From: Ampullaceana balthica
Taxonomy: Eukaryota > Mollusca > Gastropoda > Lymnaeidae
NCBI GenBank assembly: GCA_944989445.1
Contig: CALYLW010000058.1
Coordinates: forward strand, 1,161,501-1,225,500
DNA: 64,000 nucleotides
Direction of reading: 5' to 3'
Position numbers and translations under genes: made by a program. The notes beneath the pieces are model-generated. The model saw nothing but the letters and a program-made list of their open reading frames with translations, made no database searches and was not told where the DNA came from. Of the stretch, positions 23,414 through 36,000 are shown piece by piece (position 1 is the first letter of the stretch; each line of letters opens with the position of its first letter).

Positions 23414-23642
23414 CAGGGGTCTCCAAACTTTTCTGCCAGAGGGCCGCATTAACTGTCAAACAGCAGTTTGGGGGATTAACTGTCAAACAGCAGTTTGGGG
23501 GATTAACTGTCAAACAGCAGTTTGGGGGCAGACTACACACAGTTTTGAGGTAAACTATAGGTAAAAATGGTTATCTTTTTTGGAGATTAAAAGGTATCCA
23601 GGGGCCAGATCTTGCCCACGGGTCGTAGTTTGGAGACCCCTG
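23414..23642. mobile_element. 229-bp hAT MITE with internal triplication
   Basis: Ends CAGGGGTCTCCAAACTTT and GTAGTTTGGAGACCCCTG, flanked by CTTTAGAA at 23406-23413 and 23643-23650. Inside, GATTAACTGTCAAACAGCAG plus TTTGGGG is repeated almost three times. It lies in the probable SIPA1L 3' UTR or just beyond. Confidence 0.88.
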
Positions 23643-23878
23643 CTTTAGAAGTATAAATGTTATTTGTATTTGACAAAGATTACATTTTATGTAAGTGAAG
23701 GAAGTCAAATTTAGATTGTTCTAAGGTTTTCACAGGTCATAAGGCCACAACAGCCAACTAAGGAAGTCCATAACATTATATTACAGATAGGTTTCATTTG
23801 GCTAAATCCAAGTAGAGAAGCTTACAGGCAGCTGAAGAAGCCAAAGAAAACTGGGACAATGTTACAGATAAGTTTTGT

Positions 23879-24022
23879 TCACTGCCGATCTATCGTGTTG
23901 AAGAACCATTCCGTGAATCGTCTGAGCTGTGTTGCTGCTGTGTGAGATTCTTCCTGTAGCCTGACATTGTCTGCCCTGAGTTCCTGAATCTCGACTTCCA
24001 TTTCTGACTTTTCCAGTCTGAT
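23879..24022 (-). CDS. SIPA1L1: SIPA1L exon 25 (terminal)
   Basis: 144 nt ending in TGA at 23879-23881. Encodes the coiled-coil end, including [16 protein letters not shown] and [12 protein letters not shown], highly conserved in the family. Phase 0 in. Confidence 0.92.
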   Translation of the reverse strand: MRLEKSEMEVEIQELRADNVRLQEESHTAATQLRRFTEWFFNTIDRQ

Positions 24023-27000
24023 CTACAGAGAAGAATAGATTTCTATAGTCAATCTTTATCATTCAAACATGGCATATATCATTCATACTAATATGATTTT
24101 TAAAAAAAACAGACTTTTATTACCATGATACAATTGTCCAAACTGAATCTCATCATTATAGAGTAGTTGTGCTGAAGAAATATAGCCAGTGACCAATTGA
24201 TGCATGGGATTCAAAACATAATTGTAACATGTGAGTCACATTACAAAACACATCTAGACAGAAAATGTGACAACAGCTTACTATATTTTTAGTTTGAACT
24301 TACCTTATCCTCATCTAACTCTACATTTAAAGTAAAAAAAAATGCATGCATTAAAAAGCAAGTTTGTTTCAGAAAGGGACTTATAAGTTTTAAGTCTCAT
24401 GTATAACATTCAGACAGGCCTGCCCAATCCAGCAACCCATCTGCCCAATCCAGCAACCCACCTGCCCAATCCAGCAACCCACCTGCCCTATCCAGCAACC
24501 CACCTGCCCAATCCAGCAACCCATCTGCTCAATCCAACAACCCATCTGCCCAATCCAGCAACCCATCTGCCCAATCCAGGAACTCACCTGCCCAATCCAG
24601 CAACCCATCTGCCCAATCCAGCAACCCATCTGCCCTATCCAGCAACCCATCTGCCCAATCCAGCAACCCATCAGTTACAAAAGTGACTTTGATTCATTCA
24701 TTTTTATTTTTAAGTCTTCATTAAATTTTAGGTTTCCTCACAGACATCTGCAAAACTAGTGACACCTTCCTAAAAAATCATTAATCAACATTAAAAGTAT
24801 TAATAGAATCTCAATTTCAAGTTTGCTCTTGAAGCCATTAGATGGGACTCTATGAAGAATTCTGTTATTGAATTACCGCCAACCCCTAATTATCCTCAAT
24901 GAATTGATAAGGCCTGACTGAATAAACAAATTCATTTAAAGTCATTGCTTGCCATCAAAACAGTTCTCCTCACCACCAACACAAATAATTGTAGCCCCCA
25001 CTCCCTACCCCAGCTAGCACTAATTCTATTACCTCTCACCTTATCCAGTTCCTGAGATAACTTGCTTACTCTCTGTTCCAACTCTTGGATTTTTTGTTGT
25101 GGAGTTGCCGTGGATAAGTAGGAAGAAGTCATTCTGTTGGAAAGAAAATAAAATGTTCACATAAATAAAGCATTTGAAGTATTGAAAATATGCAAGTAAT
25201 AAAAAAAATCACTACGTATTAAAGGAAGGAGGGGAGGGTTACCCTACTCAGAGGCGTAACAACGACTTGGCATCGGGGCAGTTGCCAAGGGCGCCGAGGG
25301 CTAATCCCTCAATAATCAATTTATTCTGTATAATTTAGTATTTTCCCTATTTCTCGAGGGCGCCAAAAATGAAATAGCCAAGGGCGCGGAAAACCCAGTT
25401 ATGCTTCTGACCCTACTGGTCTATTGGGTACATAGACAGGAGAGTTCCTTTGAATTGATGCAGTGCACATTAGGTGAAGAGGGTCATTAAGTGGAGATTT
25501 ACATTTGTGAATAAGTCAAAGAATTACACCTTCTCCTGTCAATTTAAATAAAAGATGCTTTTGTCTCACAATGTTACATTTGTTACTCTCTTTTATATTT
25601 GCAGGTTGGAGCTTACTCGTTGTTGCAATCTGCAACTTCACTTGCTCCCTACGATGCTAGGAGGCACTACAACCTCACTTGATCCTATTGGTGATAGGGA
25701 AGTTTACAATTGTATTCAAAATTTTTATAATCTGTGCTATTCCTTAGCTTGCTCTACGTTTTGATATTTGGCTCTGTCTGTCAAGGTCTTCCTCTAAGTG
25801 TTCTGAATTTTTACAGAAGATAATATTAATATGTAATTCAATGCATTCCTTTCCTCCAGGTTGGAAATCAACATTGTAAAAGTAAACAGATTTTATTTTC
25901 ATAGGATGCCATTAACTAGGAATATATTTCTAATCATTCAAGAAGACCTGTTGTGTCTAGGATGTCGGCAAAAATATAATTTAAAAATCCATATATTGGC
26001 ATTTTGTACAAGGTTTTATTTTGATTCTATTATTAATTTTTAAAAAATCTATTGTTCAAAATCTGCTTTATTCAACACGCCATAATTTAATTCAATAAAG
26101 CAAAATGGCTTGTGCAGCTGATAAGTGATGATGAAAATCCATAAAAAACTGAATGTTCACAGTCATTTTGTACACAGGATTTCATTTGATCAAATGTATC
26201 GTAAGAAAGATGAGAACATATGACATATAAATAATTACCCAGAGGGTGAGCTGGACAATGCAATATTCATCTGTGGAGAAGGTGGCCGTGGTGGTGGATG
26301 GTCATCTAAGGAATCAGTTTCATCCTCCAGGTCACGACTTCCAGCCTCAACTCTTCTAGAGTTTGATGTGTGAGTCTCTAGTTAAATATAGCAATGGATG
26401 AATGAGTCTCTTGGTTAAAAATAGAAGTGGATAGATGAGTGTCTAGAATAAAAATAGAAGTGGATAGATGAGTCTCTAGTTTAAACATAGAAATGGTTGA
26501 ATGAGTCTCTAGTTAAATATAGCAATGGATGAATGAGTCTCTTGGTTAAAAATAGAATTGGATAGATGAGTCTCTAGAATAAAAATAGAAGTGGATAGAT
26601 AAGTCTCTAGATTAAAAATAGAAGTGGATAGATGAGTCTCTAGTTTAAACATAGAAATGGGTGAGTGAGTCTCTAGTTAAATATAGCAATGGATGAATGA
26701 GTCTCTTTGTTAAAAATAGAAGTGGATAGATGAGTCTCTAGAATAAAAATAGAAGTGGATAGATAAGTCTCTAGATTAAAAATAGAAGTGGATAGATGAG
26801 TTTCTAGTTTAAACATAGAAATGGGTGAATGAGTCTCTAGTTAAATATAGTAATGGATGAACGAGTCTTTAGAATAAAGATAGAATATGTTTGTACTGTT
26901 AACATCAACTAAATAAACACTGAAAGGTGTATCCCAAGTCATGAAAAGTAAAGGGAGCTTATCCCAATGTAAGTTTTTATTTCATCTGTTGCTTACATCA

Positions 27001-30000
27001 AAGACTCATCAAGCTGATTAATTTGTTCCAATTTTTTTTGTACAGAAGTCTACATTTACAGTAAAACAGTTTAGGCAAAACCCAACAGCCTGATGAAAAC
27101 ATCTTTCAATATTTATTTATCATCAATTTGATTCATTTATTAATTTTGGTGTCATCAAGAATTCCTTTTTTAAAAATATAAAAAAAAAGGTAAAGGTAAC
27201 ATATGTGGTAGTTATCTTATGTTCCTACTGCATCTATTCAAGCCATGACATCAAATGATGATGATCATATTTGTAAGATGATATCAATAACAGTTTAATG
27301 AAGTAAATAAGATGAACTTTGAGCTTCAGGACCAGGTGAAATATTTAAAAACTCCTAACCATCAATAGCCTTGGAAGCCACATTAACCAGTTTAGACCAG
27401 TCAAGAGCAGCTGCGGACTCTAACATGGGCACACGATTATCCATGGTTGACTTACTTCTCTGTCTCGCACTCGCCAGATCTGAAACTGCTCGAGGGGATA
27501 ACCTGTGATAAGACAACAATAAAAAACTAATAAAAAAACAAGAACACATTACAAAAGCTGCTCGTTCCTGATAGGGAAAATTAGGGACTGGAACAAGCTT
27601 CCAAGGGGATTAGTTAAGGCTAAGGTGATAACAATTGACGTATTTGTACAAGACATAAACTTTTTTATAGTTACAGGAGCTATAATGATCAGATCTGAGT
27701 ATTCATCATGGCCCCTTAATAAACAGAAGTAGAAGATGTAAATGACATGACAAACACCCAAACCTCTGTGTGCTGGGATCGTCTCCCTGTGCCGGCTTCT
27801 TGTCACTGCTTCCTCCTTTAGGGTTATGAAGGCTTTCATCGGACAATGTCCTCTGGAGTCGACCAGGTTTCCGTGAGGCTTGGGGGCGTGACTGCAGGTT
27901 TCAGGAAACATAGGAACATTTTTTTGTGTGCACTGATATATCATTTTGAAATACAACAATTTTAAGGGACATAGATAAAAACCTTTCAAAAATTCGTAAA
28001 TTCATATTTCACCAACCACTACAATGTAACCATGGCTAAAGTACGTCTTCAAAATCATCTATTAAATCTTATGTAAAACTTACTACAACAAAATAGAACA
28101 TGAATTTATCAAGCATTAAACTTACGTTGAAGCCAACCAAATCATTTTCTGAAAGATCCGGGTCTATAAGGCGCATCAGCTCTTCTTGGAAGTCTTTGGA
28201 TGTTTTTTGATTGCTGACTCCAGGACGCAGTCGTGATGTTAATGACTCTTCTGATGACATGCCAGAAAGGTTTCTGTGGGAAAACAATGACTGAAATGCT
28301 TACAATTACAAAAAAACAGATTCACTGCTAACTTTAATCCTTTCAGCCAGAATGAAAAATCTTAATTGACATTTCTCATTGGATTATAATCTATCTTGTC
28401 TGTAAAATTAATTGTGCAGCATTATGTAGCAACTGTCAGATGGAAAACAATAAACTAAACTCAAAGGATGCTAAAATTGACCAAACCTTCTAGAGGCCTT
28501 GGGGCTGTTGACTGGTGGCTCAGTGAAACCTTTCTTCATGACAGGTTTATTGGGTCTGGTGGTGGCAGCAAGGGCCTCCTTTCTACGAGTCACTTCATCT
28601 GTTCACAAGAGGACAAAATGAATTCTCTACCATTCAGAACAATGTCAGATGAAACAATTTGAAAACCTGTTTTCTATTTGTAAGTCAATCTATCCAAATA
28701 CTACGGTAACATCAGACACAAATAGAAAGTTAAAATTTAAAAAGACAGATAAATAAATATATATTATTAAAACAGTGTATTTATAGGCCTGACAAGACGT
28801 TACAAATGTGATGTCTTGTTAGGCCTATACATACCCGGTTTTAATTACATATATTTATTTATCTAAAAGCCTGATTGCAGTCCCCCCCATATTTTGCATA
28901 GACAGACAGAAAGTTAAAAAGACATGATGAAATACTCCGTATAAAAATGCCTACCTTTGATTAATCTGACAGGGTCACCTCTAACAGCATATTGTGATGA
29001 CCCACTAGACGACCCCTCACTGATCTGACTGAGGTTTGTAGCTGACCCTGGGTTGTTGACAGCCTCATGTCGACCAGAGTCCTGCAGGTGACGACCCCAG
29101 TCCTGTGGGTGTCGCCCCTGCTCGTGAACTGACCTACTTTGGCCCTGGCCCAGGAGATACTTGGTGTTCTGGGTCTGCTTGAGTAGCTCTAGAGCAATAT
29201 TTCCTGTGGCCGGTATCCCTGATGAGTACTCCATGTTGGCAAACTGACGCTTGGTGTTGGGGTTCTGTGTTGTGGCAGTGTACACACTACCCTCCATACC
29301 GACATCTATACTACCAACCAAACGTTCTCCACGACGCAGAGGAGGCTTTAAATAAAAACATTTAAAAAAAATTTTAGGAAGAAAAAAAAGACAATTCATA
29401 AAATTTAAATGTAATAGAAATTGGTTTTGTCACAATTATGAGCAGTTACTTTTTGCATGATGACATAGGTAAACATGATGTTACTATTACAAAATATTAT
29501 TAATGTGTGACAATTTAAATAACTCCCTTATTTCTTGTAGGTGAGAAAATAACTTTTGTAAGTTGATTGAAAATAGCCTGAAAAAACCTGATTGTGCTGA
29601 CCAGTACGTGAAAATAGCCAAAACTAACCTGACTGCTGACTAGTACGTGAAAATAGCCAAAACTAACCTGATGGTGCTGACTGGTACATGAAAATAACCT
29701 AAACTAACCTGATCGTGCTGACCAGTACGTGAAAATAGCCAAAACTAACCTGATTGTGCTGACTAGTACGTGATCTCCCACTGACACCTGTGGACATATG
29801 AAAGCATACTTTGAAGTTAGATTAGACAAAATTATCAAACATCTATTATTTCCTTGATTGTGAGCAGAACATTAGAGTTCAAAGCAAGAGAAGCTTAACC
29901 TTACCGAGTCGAGTTAAACGAATATTAGGTGATATATTATATTCCTATATAACGAGTTACCGCTTTCTAGTTATTTGGGTCAACATGTGAAAAACTTTAG

Positions 30001-33000
30001 GGAAGTACTAAAAATAAGTAACCAATTGGCGTGTAACCTAAATAAAAGTCGTTGCAAATGGCTGCCCCCATGTTTTGAATTTTAAATGTGTGTGTTTATG
30101 TGAAATGTTTTTGAAAATTCAATGTAAGATGAGTGTCTGATGAACCAAGCACTTGACAGGAAAGTGGAACTTGGTTTATGTGTTTTATTCTTTTGATTTT
30201 TTCAGTATCTAAGTCATAATTTTATCAAGAATGCATTTCTAAGTCAAGTAACAGGCTATGTTAAAGCTAATCATAGTCGTGTTGAGTGTATGACATGTGT
30301 AGTGTGTATAGAAAAACATTCCAGATTGAACAAGCGAAATCATAGAATGTCCTATATAGACAATCCATGTGTTGTGAAAATTATTTTTTCTGCTAAGTGG
30401 ATCAGGGCACATAGGTACAAATTTGGTAAAAATAAAAGATAAACCTATTTTCTACAATCCATCAAAGTTTCATTCTATTCCAAGCACTACTTTGCATGTA
30501 GGTAAAAATTTTTTTACAGCATGTTCGTTTTTTCTCTTTAATGCCAGGGAACCCAGGTATAGTGAAGAATTAGCCTGGGGGCTTCAGACCCGGTAGGGTT
30601 AATGATATCTGGGTCTGAGGGAGCTTTTACATTTATTTGATAATGTTATTTTATGTTTTTGCTTTCACCAAACTCAGGTTGTTTCTTTTGTAGGTCAAAC
30701 GTTTCGATCCATCTGACGACCACAAAAATGAACTCACCAGACATGGCGTAGTCCGAACTGTCATGGGAACTATTCCTGGAGTGGGGCTCATCCCCTGAGC
30801 TTGTATGGCTCTCATGACTGCCACGCAGCGAGCCGTACATGTCTACAGAGTCCTGGCGAGAATGACTATAGTAGGAACTTCGACCATCATCAGAGGATCG
30901 TCCTGATGACAGAGTAGAATCTGAGTAGCCATGATGAGTACCAGCAGGTCGCTGTCTTGACTCAAAGACAGGGTTAGACGGCTGGGCTGGTTGAGGATGG
31001 TGAGACTTGTGTTGTGAAGATGGAGATGGTTTCCCTGTGATGGTTGTGGACGGAGCAGATGGGGATGGTGCGTTTAAGCTGTTGTCTCCCCTGAAATTAA
31101 TGAGGTGAAAATAAATAAGTTACAGTAGTGTTGATATTCAAACTTCTTTTAGAAATAATTATGTTTCGTCTTCATGTCTTATAACAAAATATCAATAATT
31201 GATTTAAATGTTTATATTTGCACATATTATGACATAAAGGAAAAAGTAACTTTCAACTGACCTCAGGTTTAGTGCCAGGTTTAATGCTTAGAAGTTTTAG
31301 TTTTCAAGATGTTATTTTTTTATTATAAAATTTAGACTAAATACCTAATAACACATTAAAATATTTTTTTTAGAATTGACAAGGTTATCCAAAGCTAGTA
31401 AACTCTAGCAAGAGAGTATAATTTTAAAAAAATAATCCAACAACATCTAATTTTTGCAAAGTTCCCAACATTTAATACCTCAATATATTACAAGTGGACT
31501 GCCATTTCAAACATAAAAACCATATCCCAGCTAAAAAACTTTGAAATGGTTTGTGTGTTGATACTTTATGCACACATTATGTAGGTACACATGTGTGATA
31601 TGTAAAATTGTCCTATTAGTCATACTTAATTAACTAGAAGTTTTATTTAAAACTATTACCTCCCCTTACTAAACAAGAAAGCAAGTAATATCACATTAAC
31701 TAAACAACCTTCATTTGGAAAAGCTGTTGAAAAAACACTTTTGCACATCTTATTTATTTTTGGATCACACATTTCACTCTCTTCATCTTTGATATCTAAA
31801 TTACACTTGTCAGGATGAATTAATTTCCTTTAAATCTAGGGCTAATGTTTTTTAAGATTATTTTTTCCCGGGTATTTTTCTCACTAATAAAAAAAATTAA
31901 TTCCATTTATTTGGATCAATAAACAAAATCTATCATATCATTAAAAAAAATCCATTAGGCCTTTAAAAAAAAAGTAAAGTAATTATAAAATTTTCAGATA
32001 TGTGTGGTAGGTGTTGAATAAAGTATTTTTGAAAGATGCTGGCCAGCTAAATATAGACATTCGTAACTATAATAACTATTTTATTATATGCCTATTTCAG
32101 AAAAAGCTGCAAAAAGTTGAGAAAAAAACAAGTTCTTTAACATAAAAAATATATTTTAAAAAGTCGAATGATTATTTCAAATAAAGGCAATTGAATTTTT
32201 TTTTGGATAAACAAAAGAAAAAAGCAAACTAAACTCAACTAGAATAAACTTAGTTAGTAAAAAGAACAAAATGGACACACACAAAAAAAAGCCACAAGAA
32301 GGGTGTGAATTAAGGAGTGTGGTCTAAAGTTAGACAACAGATAAAACCATAGTTGGCTTGGCTTGACAAAGTCATTTTTATAATTCTAATGTACACTTTT
32401 TACAATGAATTTGTCAATGAAACTTACAAGTAGCAACAGAGCTCTCGGAGGGTTACAACCCACTCAACAGGATTACAATAAATGACACACTCACTATCAT
32501 TATGGAGTAGAAACAAGACAACATAAGAAAGTTAGAAGTGGGTTTAAATGTCAGCCTAACATAACAAAATTGTTACAAGTATCAGGTGGCCCTAAGAACC
32601 ACAACATGCTATCAAAATGGTCAAATTTACAGAAACATGGGTGAAATCCAACTTATACACAGGTTACACAGAAAAACCACTAACATTTAAATAGCCATGA
32701 AGTAAGTCGTTGATATCCCAGAGCCTATAATAAAAAATGTAGGTTTAAAAATAATTTTACGGGGAAATGGATCTATTAATTAATTTTATTAATTAATGTT
32801 TTGTGACAGCATCCTTGCTCAACAATTTTAAGTAGGTCTAAGCATTAATCTTTGTGTTTTGTGGACTGCTGGGCACACTGACCCTGACAAATGTGCCCTA
32901 AACATGTCCCAATGAACTAAGTCAGGTGAGTCTTATACCAGTTTTGTGGACTGCTGGGCACACTGACCCTGACAAATGTGCCCTAAACATGTCCCAATGA

Positions 33001-36000
33001 ACTAAGTCAGGTGAGTCTTATACCATAAGTTTAATACCGAATGAGCTCACTGATGATAACATCTCAAATTCTTTTTTTCCCCAAGTATCATAAAACATCA
33101 AACACATAAAAGACAATAAATTGTTACTCAATAAATGATTGGTTACAAAAAAAATGAGCCAATCCATTAAAACACAAGCCTAGCAGCGCACTTCAGGCTC
33201 TTACTATGCATTAATGCTTTGGCGGATTAGGGGGGGGGATCAACCGGCTAAAGCCAGGGGCCCCCGATGATTTAGGGGCCCCCAAATTGAGTATATTCTA
33301 TAATAAAGGTGGACAAATGTTTGCATGAATCCGTAAAAATATCATAAATTAAATACATAAATATAATCTTATCTATTAATATTATCACTATTCGGACCCG
33401 ATAGCCTTAGTAATCGAAAAACTTAATTTGATACGCTCAATAAGAGAAAATATTAATAAATACTATTTATATCTTTTAAATTTACCAAAATTCACAGGAT
33501 CTGCTGGTCTTGTGGCAGCGTGATGGCCTGTAGCGCAAGGGTATGCCCGGTTCCATTTCTAGCGGTGGAATGTATTTTTTATCATTTGTCTTTTTTTTAA
33601 AACATCTTTTTACACTCAATTTTAGGATACCGGCAAACAGTTATTTCTTCGTGTTCGGTTTTTTGATGAATCCAATCCCGTAGTACAGACAATTTATGAG
33701 CAAGGAACCAATGGACTATTTAATAACAAGTAACAGACTTATATTTAATTAGCTGCTAGCAATCATCCCCAGTTTGAATTGCAGCCAGGGGCCCCGTGCA
33801 GTCTTAATCCGCCCCTGCATTAATGTCATTAACATTCATAATAATAATTTAAAAAATTTCCTTTGATATTTCATGTGTTTAAAAAAAGGGAAGGATACAA
33901 TGTAATTAAAAAACATTTCATTTTTATTTTTTAGTTAATAAAAGAACCTAATATTATAAACAAAGAAATTGTAACTACTGAAGCCTGTATCTAATATTGG
34001 AGTTAATGTAATTGCTTTTAAAAGAAATGGTTTTCAAAATATTCCTGAGGTGCTTCCATCTGAGGAGATATAAGATTTGTCATTGGCATGCATTAAAAAA
34101 ATAATGAGAACTCAGTCAAAGAAAAATAAGAAAGCTGCATCAAAGCGTGAACAGAGCTGCTCTGATCAGCACGTCAAATAAGCAAGCAAGCAAGCAATGT
34201 GTAGGCAAGCATAGGACTTGACAACTGAAACAACACACCAGCAGAGGCAAGTGGAAATATCTCAAATCCCCAGCTCAATATTTAAAACTATAGTATGGTT
34301 AGCTTTGTATCTATTTCAAGCTTCTATAAGTTTCCCCAATACTACTATTAACTGACATATTTTAAAAAAAAACTTTTTCAAATTTAAAAGAAAATATGAG
34401 TTAATAATAGCAACCAATCAAAAACAATATCAGAGCTCTACGCACTCTAGGTCAACAGTTTTCAAGCATCGTATTCTATTCTGTCCTAAATGTTCACAGG
34501 TGTGATATAAAATACTGATGGGGGGGGGGTGTGTGTGTGTGTGTGTTGGTCAATCGGTGTTGTTATTGTAGATTATCAAGGTCCTTTTCTACATTCTACA
34601 AGATTCGACTGCTCTATCAGAAGCTATAATATATTATTAAAAATCAGCACTTGCCTTATTTAATCATTTTATTTATTTTTGTGAACGTTTTAATAAATTG
34701 TTTTACAAATTTTGTTTTCAACCACGGATTTTAATGTACGCGCTTTTGTCACTGTTTACCAAATATTTTTTTTAAAAAAAATACTGGTAACTCTTGCTTA
34801 ACAAAGAGCCGAAAGACAAAGATAGGCAGTACAAAGTAAACAATCATAATGACCGATTTAGCTTGTAGTTAAAAAAAAATATGTACCATTTTTTTAAAGC
34901 TGTCCTATTATTTTTGGGGGGGTCGGCTTGCGATCGGGTTATACACTTTTAATACTTTTCCCTTCCAAAAGTGGGGTCGGCTTATGAACGAACGGGCAAT
35001 AGAACGAGTATATACGGTAGGTAAGATATACATATATCATATAAATTTAATTTATAATCATATTACATGTAATTTTTTTTGTGGTAAACGTACAGGTCAA
35101 ATCTAGAAGAAAATTTCCTGGCTAAGAAAGATTTTTAAAAATACAATTAGCACCTCTTCATGTAAACAAAAGCAATTAATTAGTGTCTCCTTTTGATGTG
35201 CCTTTGGGAATTAGGGAATGGTCTACATGTGCCACGATATGAAAATGGTTGTAAAGCACTGTTTAGTTGTATTTAGTAATTTCAAACTAATTTCAAATTT
35301 AAAGCGTAACGTACATTGTTTTCTTTACATACACTTTCTTGGTCTGTTTTGTTTATTTTCCTGCACAATTTTGAAAAGAAATTATTTCACAAATCTTTAA
35401 GGTGCACTGTGGAAAGTAAATGATTGGTTCTACTGTGTTGGAAAATAGAATGGTTGAAAACTGCTGATCCAGATTCTCTAACTATGACTTTACATATAAA
35501 GTAAAAAAAAATCAACAAAAGAATTGACTATGCTAATTAGCATATAATATATATTATTAACCACTTTTAATAACATTACAGGTGACAGTTGTTTCCATTA
35601 TATTTTGAGTGGGAAATAATTCACTATTCAGTATTTGATTTAACCTAGTATTTACTCAGTTCTGACACAGACTGTTAGCTTGATGACAGTACTTTGCTAC
35701 GATTTTCTGATGGCTTGAGTCTAGCAATGGTGCTATACAGTGGGGGCCCATTGAGAGATTTCCACGGCCAGTGTAAAGCAAGAGTTTGGTGGTTGTACCT
35801 AGATATGTAGACAGACTCCACAGAGCCCTGGTATGGAGAAGCATGTAATTGCTCAGAGATCATGATGGTGTTTATAGACATCATGGACGTGTGGGGGAGG
35901 TGAGAGTTCAGTGTGATAAACCCCCTGTGGACAGGAAAGTATGGCAGAATATTAATAGTCCTGGTAAAAGTTTCAGCTAATAGTTTCAAAAATCATTTAG

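Noticed and set aside
24390..24686. Open frames on both strands over the 21-bp array
   Set aside because: Created by a repeat length that is a multiple of three.
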